Below are positions 9,579 to 17,756 of a stretch of 64,000 bases of DNA, in pieces. The stretch lies in the NCBI GenBank assembly GCA_964523395.1, contig CAZFXS010000012.1, positions 1 to 64,000 on the forward strand. The letters run 5' to 3'. Both the position numbers and the translations under genes were made by a program. Source of the stretch: JANYJZ01 sp964523395 (GTDB taxonomy: Bacteria; Bacteroidota; Ignavibacteria; UBA10030; SZUA-254). Every line of letters begins with the position of its first letter. Position 1 is the first letter of the stretch. Below the pieces are notes generated by a model. The model did no database searches. It was not told where the DNA came from and saw nothing but the letters and a program-made list of their open reading frames with translations.

Positions 9579-10558
9579 AAGCGATTCCCTTCGATGAATC
9601 TTGTCAGTTCCGTTTCCCTTTTCTGCCGGGGAAAAAGGGAAATGATCCGTGTACGCGCCTTCTCACCTGCCTGCTCTTCATCTGCCATGGCTCTGACAAT
9701 CCCTGCCGCCAGTGCCTCGGCATCACCGGCAGGCGACAAAAAACCTGTATCGCCCACTGCCGTTGGATTGCCATTTACTCCGGTTGCCACAGGCACACAA
9801 CCGCACAACATCGCTTCGCACAACGCATTCGGCAATCCTTCGCGGCGCGACGGCTGGCAATAAACTTTTGCGCGTTGATAATATGGCAATACTTCTTCGC
9901 GATAGATCGGTTCAATCATTGTAACATTTTCAGGAACACCCAATTTTTTTTGAATGCTTGATTCAATCCCGACAATAATAAATGAAAACTGCGGCAGCCT
10001 GCGGGCAGCAGCGATAAGCGTGTCAATTCCTTTTCTGCGCATTGTTACTTCGTTGCGTACAACGGCAACTGTTACAACAATCTGCTCCTTCTCACCCATC
10101 GGTTTCCAGAACGAATGATCATATCCTGTCGGAACATAACTGATATTTCTGCCATCGTATTCCGCTAATCGTGTCGCTTCCTCCTTCAGACTCGGATCAA
10201 CGACAAGAATATGGTCGGCATGGCGAAAGGCGTATCTGACAAATCTGGACTTCCACGGACTCAGCCATATTCCGTAATTCAATTCCTTGTCTTTCGCAGC
10301 ATCAACACCGCCAACAACAATAATTGAACGGGAAGAAACTATGTTAGAAATGAAAACGGCTACACCGGCGTACACCGACGCAAACCAGCAGAAAACAACA
10401 TCACTTTTGAACACATTGAAAATGATACCGAGAATCTGGGCAAAACCCGAACCTATACGTGTCCGGACATGATATTGTTTTGATAAATAGTCGAGATCAT
10501 CCTGGATAAAAGGGGCACGGAATGCAGAAACAAACAATATGGATGTTTCTCTTTTCAA
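9575..10558 (-). CDS. GT4-family glycosyltransferase
   Basis: About 328 residues if translation starts at TTG 10558. The frame stays open to an ATG at 10645, but that would overlap the upstream gene by 74 bases and add a non-homologous leader. TTG 10558 lies 13 bases after the upstream stop and gives a normal family start, KRETSILFVSAFRAPF. The C-terminal donor domain contains SRREGLPNALCEAMLCGCVP with the E-x7-E motif, and VTMIEPIYREEVLPYY just before it. The family transfers sugars from activated donors; substrate unknown. It is the second gene of the glycan operon. The start is uncertain because no good Shine-Dalgarno site is visible. Confidence 0.8.
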   Translation of the reverse strand: MKRETSILFVSAFRAPFIQDDLDYLSKQYHVRTRIGSGFAQILGIIFNVFKSDVVFCWFASVYAGVAVFISNIVSSRSIIVVGGVDAAKDKELNYGIWLSPWKSRFVRYAFRHADHILVVDPSLKEEATRLAEYDGRNISYVPTGYDHSFWKPMGEKEQIVVTVAVVRNEVTMRRKGIDTLIAAARRLPQFSFIIVGIESSIQKKLGVPENVTMIEPIYREEVLPYYQRAKVYCQPSRREGLPNALCEAMLCGCVPVATGVNGNPTAVGDTGFLSPAGDAEALAAGIVRAMADEEQAGEKARTRIISLFPRQKRETELTRFIEGNRL

Positions 10559-10571
10559 CGAAGTGTAATAG

Positions 10572-11696
10572 CTATTTTTTTGAATAGTGTTGTACCCGCT
10601 CTTCGAGCAATGCAAGTGTTCGCTGGGCGGCCACGTTCCAGTCAAATGTCAGCGACCAGTTTCTCGCGTTTACCGCTAGCCTGTCGCGCAAGTCTGAATC
10701 TTTCAACAATATTAGCATTTTTTCTTTAAGCTCTTGAATATTGCCGAACTCGTAGAGCAAACCTGTTTCACCGTCTTTTATCGCGTCACGAAGACCGGGG
10801 ACATTGCTTGCCAGCACCGTAGTGTTGCAGGCATTGGCTTCAATCACCGTCAATCCCCACCCTTCTTTGGAAGAAGAGTTCACGACAAACCAAACCTCCT
10901 GGAGCAGTTTCACTTTTTCCTGTTCGCTTACAAAGCCCGTGAACCGCACTGAATCCCTCAGCTGAAGTTCATCGGTTAATTTTTCCAGCTCCGCACGGTG
11001 ATCGCCTTCGCCAACGATAACAAAATGGGCTTCCGGGATCTCTTTTTTTACCAAAGCAAAGGCCTGAAGGATATGATGCACGGATTTGTATTTTTTTAAC
11101 CTTCCAAAATACCCGATGAGCGGTGTTTTGCTTCTTGGAACACCCGTCAGCTTATGCACATCATGATCAACACAATAATTTATTATTTCAATCTGCCCGG
11201 AGGGAAAATCCTTCTCCAGAAGTTCCTGTTTTGTACTGGGAGAACCGACGATAAAAGGAATTTTCTTTGAACGACAAAGTCCGAATCCCAGTTTCTCGGT
11301 AATGTACACATACATTGCCAGCGGCCAGGAAACTTCAAGAAAAATACTATTGCCGAACATATGGTGAGTGACAACATACAACGGCTCCCGGACATATAAT
11401 GGCGTGAAGAAAGGAATTTTGTTCATGTCATCGATGACGAGATCGTACCGTTCCTTTCTAAATCTTGAAAAGTATTTTACCGGAACACGAAAATTAAATA
11501 AATATCTTCCGCCTTCACGGATAACTCTGATGCCCTTCATCATTTCTTCCGCTGGTGCCCCTTTAAAACTTGAGCAATAGAGCGTCACGGAATGCCCCAT
11601 CGCGGCAATGCGCGAGAAAACCTCATGAAGATGCACTTCCGCTCCGCCCGCAAGCGGATTGCTGCCATCCTGCCAGTTAAAAATAAGAATGTTCAT
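10572..11696 (-). CDS. GT4-family glycosyltransferase
   Basis: 374 residues. The N-terminus MNILIFNWQDGSNPLAGGAE followed by VHLHEVF is a classical GT4 opening with the glycine-rich acceptor loop. The C-terminal domain has IGYFGRLKKYKSVHH, HFVIVGEGDHR and SSKEGWGLTVIEANACNTTV, the last giving the E-x7-E nucleotide-sugar motif. It is the first gene of the five-gene operon that continues to 5594. Similar proteins act in extracellular polysaccharide or glycoprotein glycan assembly. The upstream 160 bases contain a bulged hairpin (11754-11788), but I could not settle a promoter. Confidence 0.85.
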   Translation of the reverse strand: MNILIFNWQDGSNPLAGGAEVHLHEVFSRIAAMGHSVTLYCSSFKGAPAEEMMKGIRVIREGGRYLFNFRVPVKYFSRFRKERYDLVIDDMNKIPFFTPLYVREPLYVVTHHMFGNSIFLEVSWPLAMYVYITEKLGFGLCRSKKIPFIVGSPSTKQELLEKDFPSGQIEIINYCVDHDVHKLTGVPRSKTPLIGYFGRLKKYKSVHHILQAFALVKKEIPEAHFVIVGEGDHRAELEKLTDELQLRDSVRFTGFVSEQEKVKLLQEVWFVVNSSSKEGWGLTVIEANACNTTVLASNVPGLRDAIKDGETGLLYEFGNIQELKEKMLILLKDSDLRDRLAVNARNWSLTFDWNVAAQRTLALLEERVQHYSKK

Positions 11697-11753
11697 GGGG
11701 GGGATAATTCAAGAATAGTGCTGTAAAAAGAGTGAGGCATATGGGAAAATACT

Positions 11754-11788
11754 CATCTCTCCCGTGCATTCCGCAAGACGGGGAGATG
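11754..11788 (-). other. Hairpin upstream of the glycan operon
   Basis: CATCTCTCCCGT (11754-11765) pairs with ACGGGGAGATG (11778-11788) with one bulged base and a 12-base loop. On the minus strand it is followed by AGTATTTTCC. It could be a 5' leader structure of the glycan operon or a second terminator for the gene ending at 11890. The rest of 11697-11855 shows nothing I recognise. Confidence 0.4.
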
Positions 11789-11846
11789 AATTCATTTCCG
11801 CAGAGTGTGGATGGCAACGCGCAGCCGATGATATTCTCAGGATAAT

Positions 11847-11879
11847 GAAACAAAAGGGTGACGCCATTTGGCATCACCC
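11847..11879 (-). terminator. Terminator of the DUF2723 gene
   Basis: GGGTGA/TCACCC (11856-11861 with 11874-11879), one mismatch, then GCC/GGC with a four-base loop. On the minus strand the stem is followed by TTTTGTTTC. It starts 11 bases after the stop codon at 11890. Confidence 0.75.
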
Positions 11880-11889
11880 GGTGCGTAAA

Positions 11890-14661
11890 TCAATTTTTGT
11901 TTGTATCTTTGACGGAACTTTTCAACAGCTGGTCGTACATCTGTATCCGGCGTTTGATTTCAGGATCAGTCGGATACAACACCGAAACTTTATTCAACAC
12001 TTCAATTGCCGCCGCATAGTCTTTCTTCGCGTCATAGACCTCAAGCAGTATTTGATACGGTTCAAACTGCTTTGCCGGATCAGCAGACGGGGATGCAAGC
12101 ATTGCGTTTGCTTCTGCCTCAACCTGAGAGGCATATTTTTCGAAATTCTGATCATCGCCCAGGTCTTTATACACGCGCATGAGATAGACCAGGTAACGCC
12201 AGTCTTTCATCGGGATAACCGAGAGAGGAACAGTCTCTTCCATACGGGCCATGATTGCTTTCGCTTTCTCTCTATTCCCTTCAACCCTATTGGCGTTTTC
12301 TGCAAGCCGGATAAATCCTGCGCGATAATTCATCACCATGCGGCTCACATTTTCATCGTAATATACATTGGGGTTATTCAGTTCACGATAGAGGAATCCC
12401 CGTTGAGGTGTTTTGGAAGGAGTAACATTCTGCGCCATAATATTTTCTTCCAGAGCCTTGGCATCCAGCCCGCCTTCCATTGAGTTCGTTTTGAACGGCT
12501 TAAGCCGGTACGTCTGGCCTTCCATCCAGAGATAATTATCAAGACCAATTTTCGAATCCGGCGCGACTGTCACGGCAAAATAGATTGGGCGTTCCCAGTT
12601 GTTTGCCGTGATAATATCCCGCACCATAATATCCTGTACACGAAGTATCCTCGTGTCCTGACGGATCGCGACGCCATTCATTGTGTAGGTAATTTTGCCC
12701 TGTTTTGCGACTGTGCTGTCGGCAAGCGTAAGATTGGTCTGCTTCGGAACGTCAGTTGAAACAAATTTGTCAAACACACTCTTCGGCACCGGAAGCTCGA
12801 GATCACGCGGTTTCCACAATACAGGACTGATACGTTCTATTTGCTGATCTGAAAGTGAGATCGGAACTTTCTTTGTCCCGTGCGGCATCTGGTTTTTCAG
12901 TTGGTCAATATACCAGGGAGTATTAACAAGACTCAGATTGACGATCCGGATGTCACGGCGGACGCCTTCAACATCTTGCAAATACCAGACCGGGAATGTG
13001 TCGTTATCCCCGTTCGTGAAAAGAATCGCATCCTGTTCACATGACTGGAGAAGATTGTAAGAATAATCCCATGCGACATAATTTTTACTGCGGTCATGTT
13101 CAAACCAATTTACCCGCACGAGGTTTACCGGTATGGCAGCCGTAAAAATCGCCAGAATTCCCAGCGCGCCCATTGTTGCGGCTGACTCCTGTTTCAATAC
13201 ATTCCGTATGAAGTCAATGATGCCTACGATCCCTATCGTAATCCAGATACAGAATACGTAATAAGCCCCGACATAGAAATAATCGCGCTCACGCGGCTGT
13301 GGTTCCTGTTGGTTTTGATACAACGCGAGGACAACCCCCATAATTAAAAACAACGCGGTAAAATTCAGCGCGAGTTTCCAGTCTTTATTGAAATGATAGT
13401 ACAGTCCAAGAAGCCCGATAAGAAATGGGATCCCCCACGTATTCTTCCAGCTTACGCCGGAATCCTGAATGTCACTTTCGGCGCCCACAAAATTCCACAG
13501 TACATACCGGATAAACATGTGATTAATCTGATACCGCCACATGAAATCCATATCGCTGGTATAATTTTCGCGGGTCGGCTGGTGCATCGCTTCCTGCGAA
13601 TACCGGCGGGGGAAAAGCTTCTCGCGGAAACCCTGAATATTATTATCCCAGCTTTCCCCTTTCAGCATCGGGGTATCACCGTATTGCTCACGTCCCAGGT
13701 AACTTGTGAGGCCCGCAAGGTCTCTCGGATCATTTTCATTCATCGGCATATTGGGAACATTTGCCCTGATGAGCACGATGGTGTACGTTGTATACCCGAG
13801 AACAATCAGCAAAAATGAAAGGCAGGCAATATGAATCAATTTCTGTTTTGTCTGGATCGTTCTGTAGACACCGTAAGCTGCGGCGATGATCAATGCCGGA
13901 GGGATGAATTTTACAAGATCACTTTTAAAATCTTTGAATTCCCCGTCGAGCATTGACGGGAGAAGCTGAACAACACCCGGATAAATAACAAAGAACACGC
14001 CGAGGGCAATTGCGCCGAACTTAAGAGCGGTCTGACGATTGACTTCGTAGTGCTGGAAATAAAAAATCATAAGCACGAAGAAAATAGCGAGCACCGCGAG
14101 CAGGTGGACACCGACCGAAAGGCCTACGAGGTAGGCAATCAACAGAATATATTTTTCGTTATGCGGTTCATCGGCTTTTTCCCACCATCGCATCGCAAGC
14201 CAGATGATCACCGTAACAAACAACATGCTGAGGCCATAGACTTCAGCTTCAATGGCATTGTCCCAATACGTGGTGGTGAATGCCAGTGTCAGTGCACCGA
14301 TTGCCGACGCGCCATACGTTACTATCCTGTCAAAATTATTTTTAATCTCACCGCGAACTCTGTAAAGTACCTTTACCGATACGAGATAGAGGAACATGAC
14401 GCCGAGCGCGCTGGCCACCGCAGAAATCGAATGAACTCTGGCCGCAATGTCGGTGAAAAAGGGAATAATGGAAACAATTCTCCCAATGAGAATGAAAAGA
14501 GGCGAACCCGGAGGATGGGGAACCTGCAACAACACCGCGGCCGCGATAAACTCACCCACATCCCAGAACACCACTGTAGTGGAAAGCGTTTTAAAATAAA
14601 CAATGGCGGATATCAGGAATACAGAAAAAGCGACAAGACGGTTGATCTTTTTATCTGACAT
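11890..14661 (-). CDS. DUF2723 (GT117-like) membrane glycosyltransferase with C-terminal TPR-like tail
   Basis: 923 residues. About residues 1-510 hold many membrane helices and open with the DUF2723 signature: WDVGEFIAAA around residue 34 and VPHPPGSPLFILIGR around 47, a PMT-like arrangement with the acidic residue in the first periplasmic loop. Residues about 520-800 form a soluble domain (FTNGDNDTFPVWYLQD). Residues about 800-915 are helical and TPR-like (EKAKAIMARMEE, YAAAIEVLNKVSVLYPTDP). In Bacteroidota this family is annotated as glycosyltransferase 117 or O-mannosyltransferase-like and is thought to move sugars from lipid donors onto proteins or glycans outside the cytoplasm. It stands alone, with its own promoter and terminator, next to the glycan operon, so it may use that operon's product. 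Acceptor unknown. Confidence 0.85.
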   Translation of the reverse strand: MSDKKINRLVAFSVFLISAIVYFKTLSTTVVFWDVGEFIAAAVLLQVPHPPGSPLFILIGRIVSIIPFFTDIAARVHSISAVASALGVMFLYLVSVKVLYRVRGEIKNNFDRIVTYGASAIGALTLAFTTTYWDNAIEAEVYGLSMLFVTVIIWLAMRWWEKADEPHNEKYILLIAYLVGLSVGVHLLAVLAIFFVLMIFYFQHYEVNRQTALKFGAIALGVFFVIYPGVVQLLPSMLDGEFKDFKSDLVKFIPPALIIAAAYGVYRTIQTKQKLIHIACLSFLLIVLGYTTYTIVLIRANVPNMPMNENDPRDLAGLTSYLGREQYGDTPMLKGESWDNNIQGFREKLFPRRYSQEAMHQPTRENYTSDMDFMWRYQINHMFIRYVLWNFVGAESDIQDSGVSWKNTWGIPFLIGLLGLYYHFNKDWKLALNFTALFLIMGVVLALYQNQQEPQPRERDYFYVGAYYVFCIWITIGIVGIIDFIRNVLKQESAATMGALGILAIFTAAIPVNLVRVNWFEHDRSKNYVAWDYSYNLLQSCEQDAILFTNGDNDTFPVWYLQDVEGVRRDIRIVNLSLVNTPWYIDQLKNQMPHGTKKVPISLSDQQIERISPVLWKPRDLELPVPKSVFDKFVSTDVPKQTNLTLADSTVAKQGKITYTMNGVAIRQDTRILRVQDIMVRDIITANNWERPIYFAVTVAPDSKIGLDNYLWMEGQTYRLKPFKTNSMEGGLDAKALEENIMAQNVTPSKTPQRGFLYRELNNPNVYYDENVSRMVMNYRAGFIRLAENANRVEGNREKAKAIMARMEETVPLSVIPMKDWRYLVYLMRVYKDLGDDQNFEKYASQVEAEANAMLASPSADPAKQFEPYQILLEVYDAKKDYAAAIEVLNKVSVLYPTDPEIKRRIQMYDQLLKSSVKDTNKN

Positions 14662-14724
14662 TACATCCTCGGGAAATGAAGCGAATCGCGTTTTGCGCGT
14701 GAATTTTATGAATAAAGTGGATTA

Positions 14725-14753
14725 AATATAGAAGAAATATCAAACATTCGCAA
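14725..14753 (-). promoter_or_regulatory. Sigma70-like promoter for the DUF2723 gene
   Basis: On the minus strand TTGCGA, 17 bases, TATATT, about 64 bases upstream of the ATG at 14661, which has a GAGGAT ribosome site. It directly abuts the hemW stop codon at 14759. Confidence 0.6.
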
Positions 14754-14758
14754 GGAAA

Positions 14759-15895
14759 TCAGGCGGCGGGTACCCCCGAAAGGAGCAAACCGCTGATTTC
14801 ATCGCAAACAGGATACCCTTTGTCGGTAAGGCGAAGGATTGACCTGTCCAGAACAGCGAGTTTGTCACTTAATATGTGTTGAATTGTTTCCCGGTTTGCG
14901 TCGAGCAAATCTATCCCATGCTGTCGTTTTATATTTTCGAGGTTAACACCGGTGCTTCGTAATCCCAGCATTACTGCTTCATCAAGCAATTCATCGGCAG
15001 TGAGGGTTTCTTCGCCAACCACAGGGAACTCACTGTTGGAAATTTTTTCCAAATACGTCCGGAGGTTTGAAATATTCCACCACCTTTTTCCCATCCAGAA
15101 TGAATGAGCAGACGGGCCGACGCCAAGATAATTCGTATTGTTCCAGTAATTGCAATTGTGGCGAGAGCGAAAGCCGGGTTTCGCGTAGTTTGACACTTCG
15201 TAATGCTCATACCCTGCTCCTGCAAGCACGTTCATGGTGTGCTCATACAGCTCGGCATCCTGCTCTGCCGGCAATGTCGATACCTGACGCGATTCAACCA
15301 TACGCGCGAGCGGGGTATTTTTCTCTACAATCAAACTGTATGCTGAAATGTGGTCGGGCTGAAGTGCGATGGCGCGGCGGAGGTTTTCATCCCAGCGTTG
15401 CAATGTTTGTCCCGGAAGTGAAAAGATAAAATCAAGGCTGATATTTGTAAATCCGGCATCGCGCGCGAACCGCACACACTCTTCCGCCTGCGTTGCTGAG
15501 TGAATACGCGTCAGAAATTTCAAATCATCTTCATGAAACGACTGCACACCGAAGCTGAGCCGGTTAATTCCCGCTTTCTGAAATCCTTCCAGCCTTTTTC
15601 TGTCAACTGTTCCAGGATTTGTTTCGAGCGTAATCTCCGCGTCACTTGTAACATCAAACGCATCACGAATCAGATGAATAATGTCGCCGATTGTTCCGGG
15701 GGAAAGCAGTGACGGCGTCCCTCCTCCGAAGAAAATCGTCTCGAAGGCCTCGTCATTATAATGCGCGTACATGCCGATTTCCTTTTTCAGCGATTGCACA
15801 AACGCATCCATCGGATCCAGCGATTCAATGGAATAAAAATCGCAGTAAATGCATTTGTGTTCACAGAAAGGGATATGGAGGTAAAAACTTGCCAC
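14759..15895 (-). CDS. hemW: Radical SAM heme chaperone HemW
   Basis: 378 residues. The N-terminus MASFYLHIPFCEHKCIYCDF places C11, C15 and C18 as the C-x3-C-x2-C ligands of the radical-SAM 4Fe-4S cluster. IFFGGGTPSLL and LSFGVQSFHEDDL are typical of the HemN/HemW family, and RSRHNCNYWNNTNYLGVGPS is the HemW-like region. The length and the IYCDF form favour HemW, which inserts heme into respiratory enzymes, over the coproporphyrinogen oxidase HemN (about 450 residues). It follows lepA and two signal peptidase genes in the same direction, with 60 bases between it and the nearer one; lepA-hemW proximity is common in bacteria. The gap contains CACCCA/TGGGTG (15928-15943), a small hairpin of no clear function. 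Confidence 0.85.
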   Translation of the reverse strand: MASFYLHIPFCEHKCIYCDFYSIESLDPMDAFVQSLKKEIGMYAHYNDEAFETIFFGGGTPSLLSPGTIGDIIHLIRDAFDVTSDAEITLETNPGTVDRKRLEGFQKAGINRLSFGVQSFHEDDLKFLTRIHSATQAEECVRFARDAGFTNISLDFIFSLPGQTLQRWDENLRRAIALQPDHISAYSLIVEKNTPLARMVESRQVSTLPAEQDAELYEHTMNVLAGAGYEHYEVSNYAKPGFRSRHNCNYWNNTNYLGVGPSAHSFWMGKRWWNISNLRTYLEKISNSEFPVVGEETLTADELLDEAVMLGLRSTGVNLENIKRQHGIDLLDANRETIQHILSDKLAVLDRSILRLTDKGYPVCDEISGLLLSGVPAA

Positions 15896-15955
15896 CGGAA
15901 TTCAGATTATTATTTTATGGAATATCCCACCCATTCATGGGTGAGTGAATGGAAA

Positions 15956-16759
15956 TCAACGAACAAAATTGCCGATCCGGCTCCATCGCACTGCCGAGAA
16001 GAAATTTTCAGGTTCATCTTTAGTGCGGGAAGGATTTACCGACCAATAGACCATCATCGCGTTGCCGACCACATTTTCTTCAGGAAGAAATCCCCATGCC
16101 CTGCTGTCGAAACTATGATCGAGATTATCACCAAGAACGAAGAGATAATCTTTTGCTATTGTATAATTACTCGCCGCGGCACCATCAATAAATATTTCGC
16201 CATCGCCGTGAATTTCTGTCGTGTGTCCTTCCCGCTGAATCAAACTCTTCCACATCGAATAATTTTGGCGGGACAGCTCCACAACATCCCCTTTTTTCGG
16301 CACACGCACCTGTTCAAAATCTCCCTGTGCAATATTCTTAGTATTCGGAATATTCAACACTGCATCATTCACAACAATATTACCACGCTGCAGTGAAACT
16401 TCATCGCCGGGTAATCCGGCACACCGTTTCACAAAATATCTGGGAAGAGAAAGTTCCTCGTCTCTGCGTTCGTCAGGAAATTCAAACACAATCACATCTC
16501 CGCGTTGTACGGAACGGAGACCAGGAAAATGAAAGAAAGGAAGTCCTGACTGAAGCAGAGGAAGACGTTTCGGTGTTGTTGCTCCATACAATAATTTATT
16601 GACAAGCACGTAGTCCCCCCTTAGCAATGTTCCTTCCATGGATGCGGAAGGAACATACACCGCGTCGAGCACAAAGCATTTTGTGAGAAAAGCGACCACC
16701 ACCGCAAGCAGGATGATCGAAAGATATTCTTTCACTATGTTCAGGAAAGAACGAAGCAT
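15956..16759 (-). CDS. lepB: Signal peptidase I (second copy)
   Basis: 267 residues from ATG 16759. The frame extends to 16804, but that would overlap the preceding lepB, whereas ATG 16759 begins 14 bases after its stop and gives a normal start MLRSFLNIVKEYLSIILL. One N-terminal membrane helix is followed by VPSASMEGTLLRGDYVLVNK with the catalytic Ser40, and RYFVKRCAGLPGDEV with the general-base lysine. FVLGDNLDHSFDSRAWGFLP is the conserved box E. The enzyme removes signal peptides at the outer face of the inner membrane. It is a paralogue of the adjacent upstream gene and is translated right after it. Both copies keep the Ser/Lys dyad, so neither looks degenerate. Confidence 0.88.
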   Translation of the reverse strand: MLRSFLNIVKEYLSIILLAVVVAFLTKCFVLDAVYVPSASMEGTLLRGDYVLVNKLLYGATTPKRLPLLQSGLPFFHFPGLRSVQRGDVIVFEFPDERRDEELSLPRYFVKRCAGLPGDEVSLQRGNIVVNDAVLNIPNTKNIAQGDFEQVRVPKKGDVVELSRQNYSMWKSLIQREGHTTEIHGDGEIFIDGAAASNYTIAKDYLFVLGDNLDHSFDSRAWGFLPEENVVGNAMMVYWSVNPSRTKDEPENFFSAVRWSRIGNFVR

Positions 16760-16773
16760 ACAACTTCGCCTGT

Positions 16774-17676
16774 TTACCGGACGAGCGTTCCGAACCTCAA
16801 CCACCTGATGGTGGGAATCTTATCGGCAACATTGAAAATTGAAATATCAGGATCCCACGACCAGTATACAATGAGCGGCGTACCAATAACAGATTCTTTC
16901 GGGATGAATCCCCAGAAGCGGCTGTCAAGGCTATTGTCACGGTTGTCACCCATGCCAAACACGTAATCGCGTTCAACAGTGTAGCTTGTCGTCTCTTTGC
17001 CGTCAATCCGTATCGTGCCGTTGGCAATTTCCAACTTGTGCCCTTCACGCTTGATGAAGGTATCCCACTGCATGATGTTGTTGCCGTTAAGTTCAACAAT
17101 GTCGCCTTTTTTTGGAACGATAACCGGTCCGTAATTGTCTTCGTTGAAGTTCGATCCTTTGGGAAAAATTCTCGGATCAGGAAAGTGCGGCGGTTTTATC
17201 ATTGTCTGATTAAACTTGATGTTGCGGGGATTTGAAGCCTGTTTCCCGTTCACATAGACAACACGGTTAACAATTTCGAGCGTATCCCCCGCGACAGCAA
17301 TGCAGCGTTTCAGATAGTAGGCAAAATCCTGAGGCTCAACTTCGTCCCGGTTTCCCGGAAAGATAAAAACGATGACATCGTTCCGCTCAACATCCCACAG
17401 AGCGGGCAGTTTGAATGAAGGAATTTTCGTCGCGGTAAACGGTATGGTCTTGGGTGTCGTCCCGCCGAAAATAAATTTGTTGACCAGCAAAAAATCCCCT
17501 GTCATAATTTCGTTTTCCATCGAACCGGTCGGCACCTCGAATGAAGCAAGCACAAAGCTGTTCAGCAAAAGAAACGCGCCGGCAATAATGCCGAATTCTT
17601 TCAACCATGCTTTGAGGGTGTTTTTTGGGGTTGCCGGATTTCCCGCCTTCGACTCTTTCTCCGTTGCTTTTGCCAT
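16774..17676 (-). CDS. lepB: Signal peptidase I (first copy)
   Basis: 300 residues. A cytoplasmic, Lys-rich N-terminus leads to one membrane helix (about residues 25-46), then VPTGSMENEIMTGDFLLVNK with the catalytic Ser52, and YYLKRCIAVAGDTLEI with Lys123. GMGDNRDNSLDSRFWGFIP is box E. The Ser/Lys dyad protease cleaves signal peptides from exported precursors, of which this window holds many. Compared with the second copy it carries a longer N-terminus and an insertion around residues 150-180. TGGAGTAA before the ATG is a good ribosome site. It lies 80 bases downstream of lepA, the usual lepA-lepB order. Confidence 0.9.
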   Translation of the reverse strand: MAKATEKESKAGNPATPKNTLKAWLKEFGIIAGAFLLLNSFVLASFEVPTGSMENEIMTGDFLLVNKFIFGGTTPKTIPFTATKIPSFKLPALWDVERNDVIVFIFPGNRDEVEPQDFAYYLKRCIAVAGDTLEIVNRVVYVNGKQASNPRNIKFNQTMIKPPHFPDPRIFPKGSNFNEDNYGPVIVPKKGDIVELNGNNIMQWDTFIKREGHKLEIANGTIRIDGKETTSYTVERDYVFGMGDNRDNSLDSRFWGFIPKESVIGTPLIVYWSWDPDISIFNVADKIPTIRWLRFGTLVR

Positions 17677-17728
17677 TGTTACTCCAGTATAATTAACAAA
17701 CTTCTAAAAATATTTTCTTACTTTTCTC

Positions 17729-17754
17729 TCACACTTCGACTACGCTCAGTATGA
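17729..17754. repeat. Short dispersed-repeat-like sequence TTCGACTACGCTCAGT
   Basis: TCACACTTCGACTACGCTCAGTATGA just after the lepA stop matches, from memory, a short palindromic-like sequence scattered in intergenic regions of many environmental bacteria. No second copy was seen in this window. Confidence 0.35.
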
Positions 17755-17756
17755 AA

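Noticed and set aside
10559..10645. N-terminal extension of the second GT4 gene to an ATG at 10645
   Set aside because: It overlaps the upstream gene by 74 bases and the added residues do not look like the family; TTG 10558 gives a normal start.
13393..14658. Long open frames on the plus strand opposite the DUF2723 gene
   Set aside because: They have low-complexity His/Asn/Arg-rich translations, no ribosome sites, and lie wholly opposite a well-conserved membrane protein gene.
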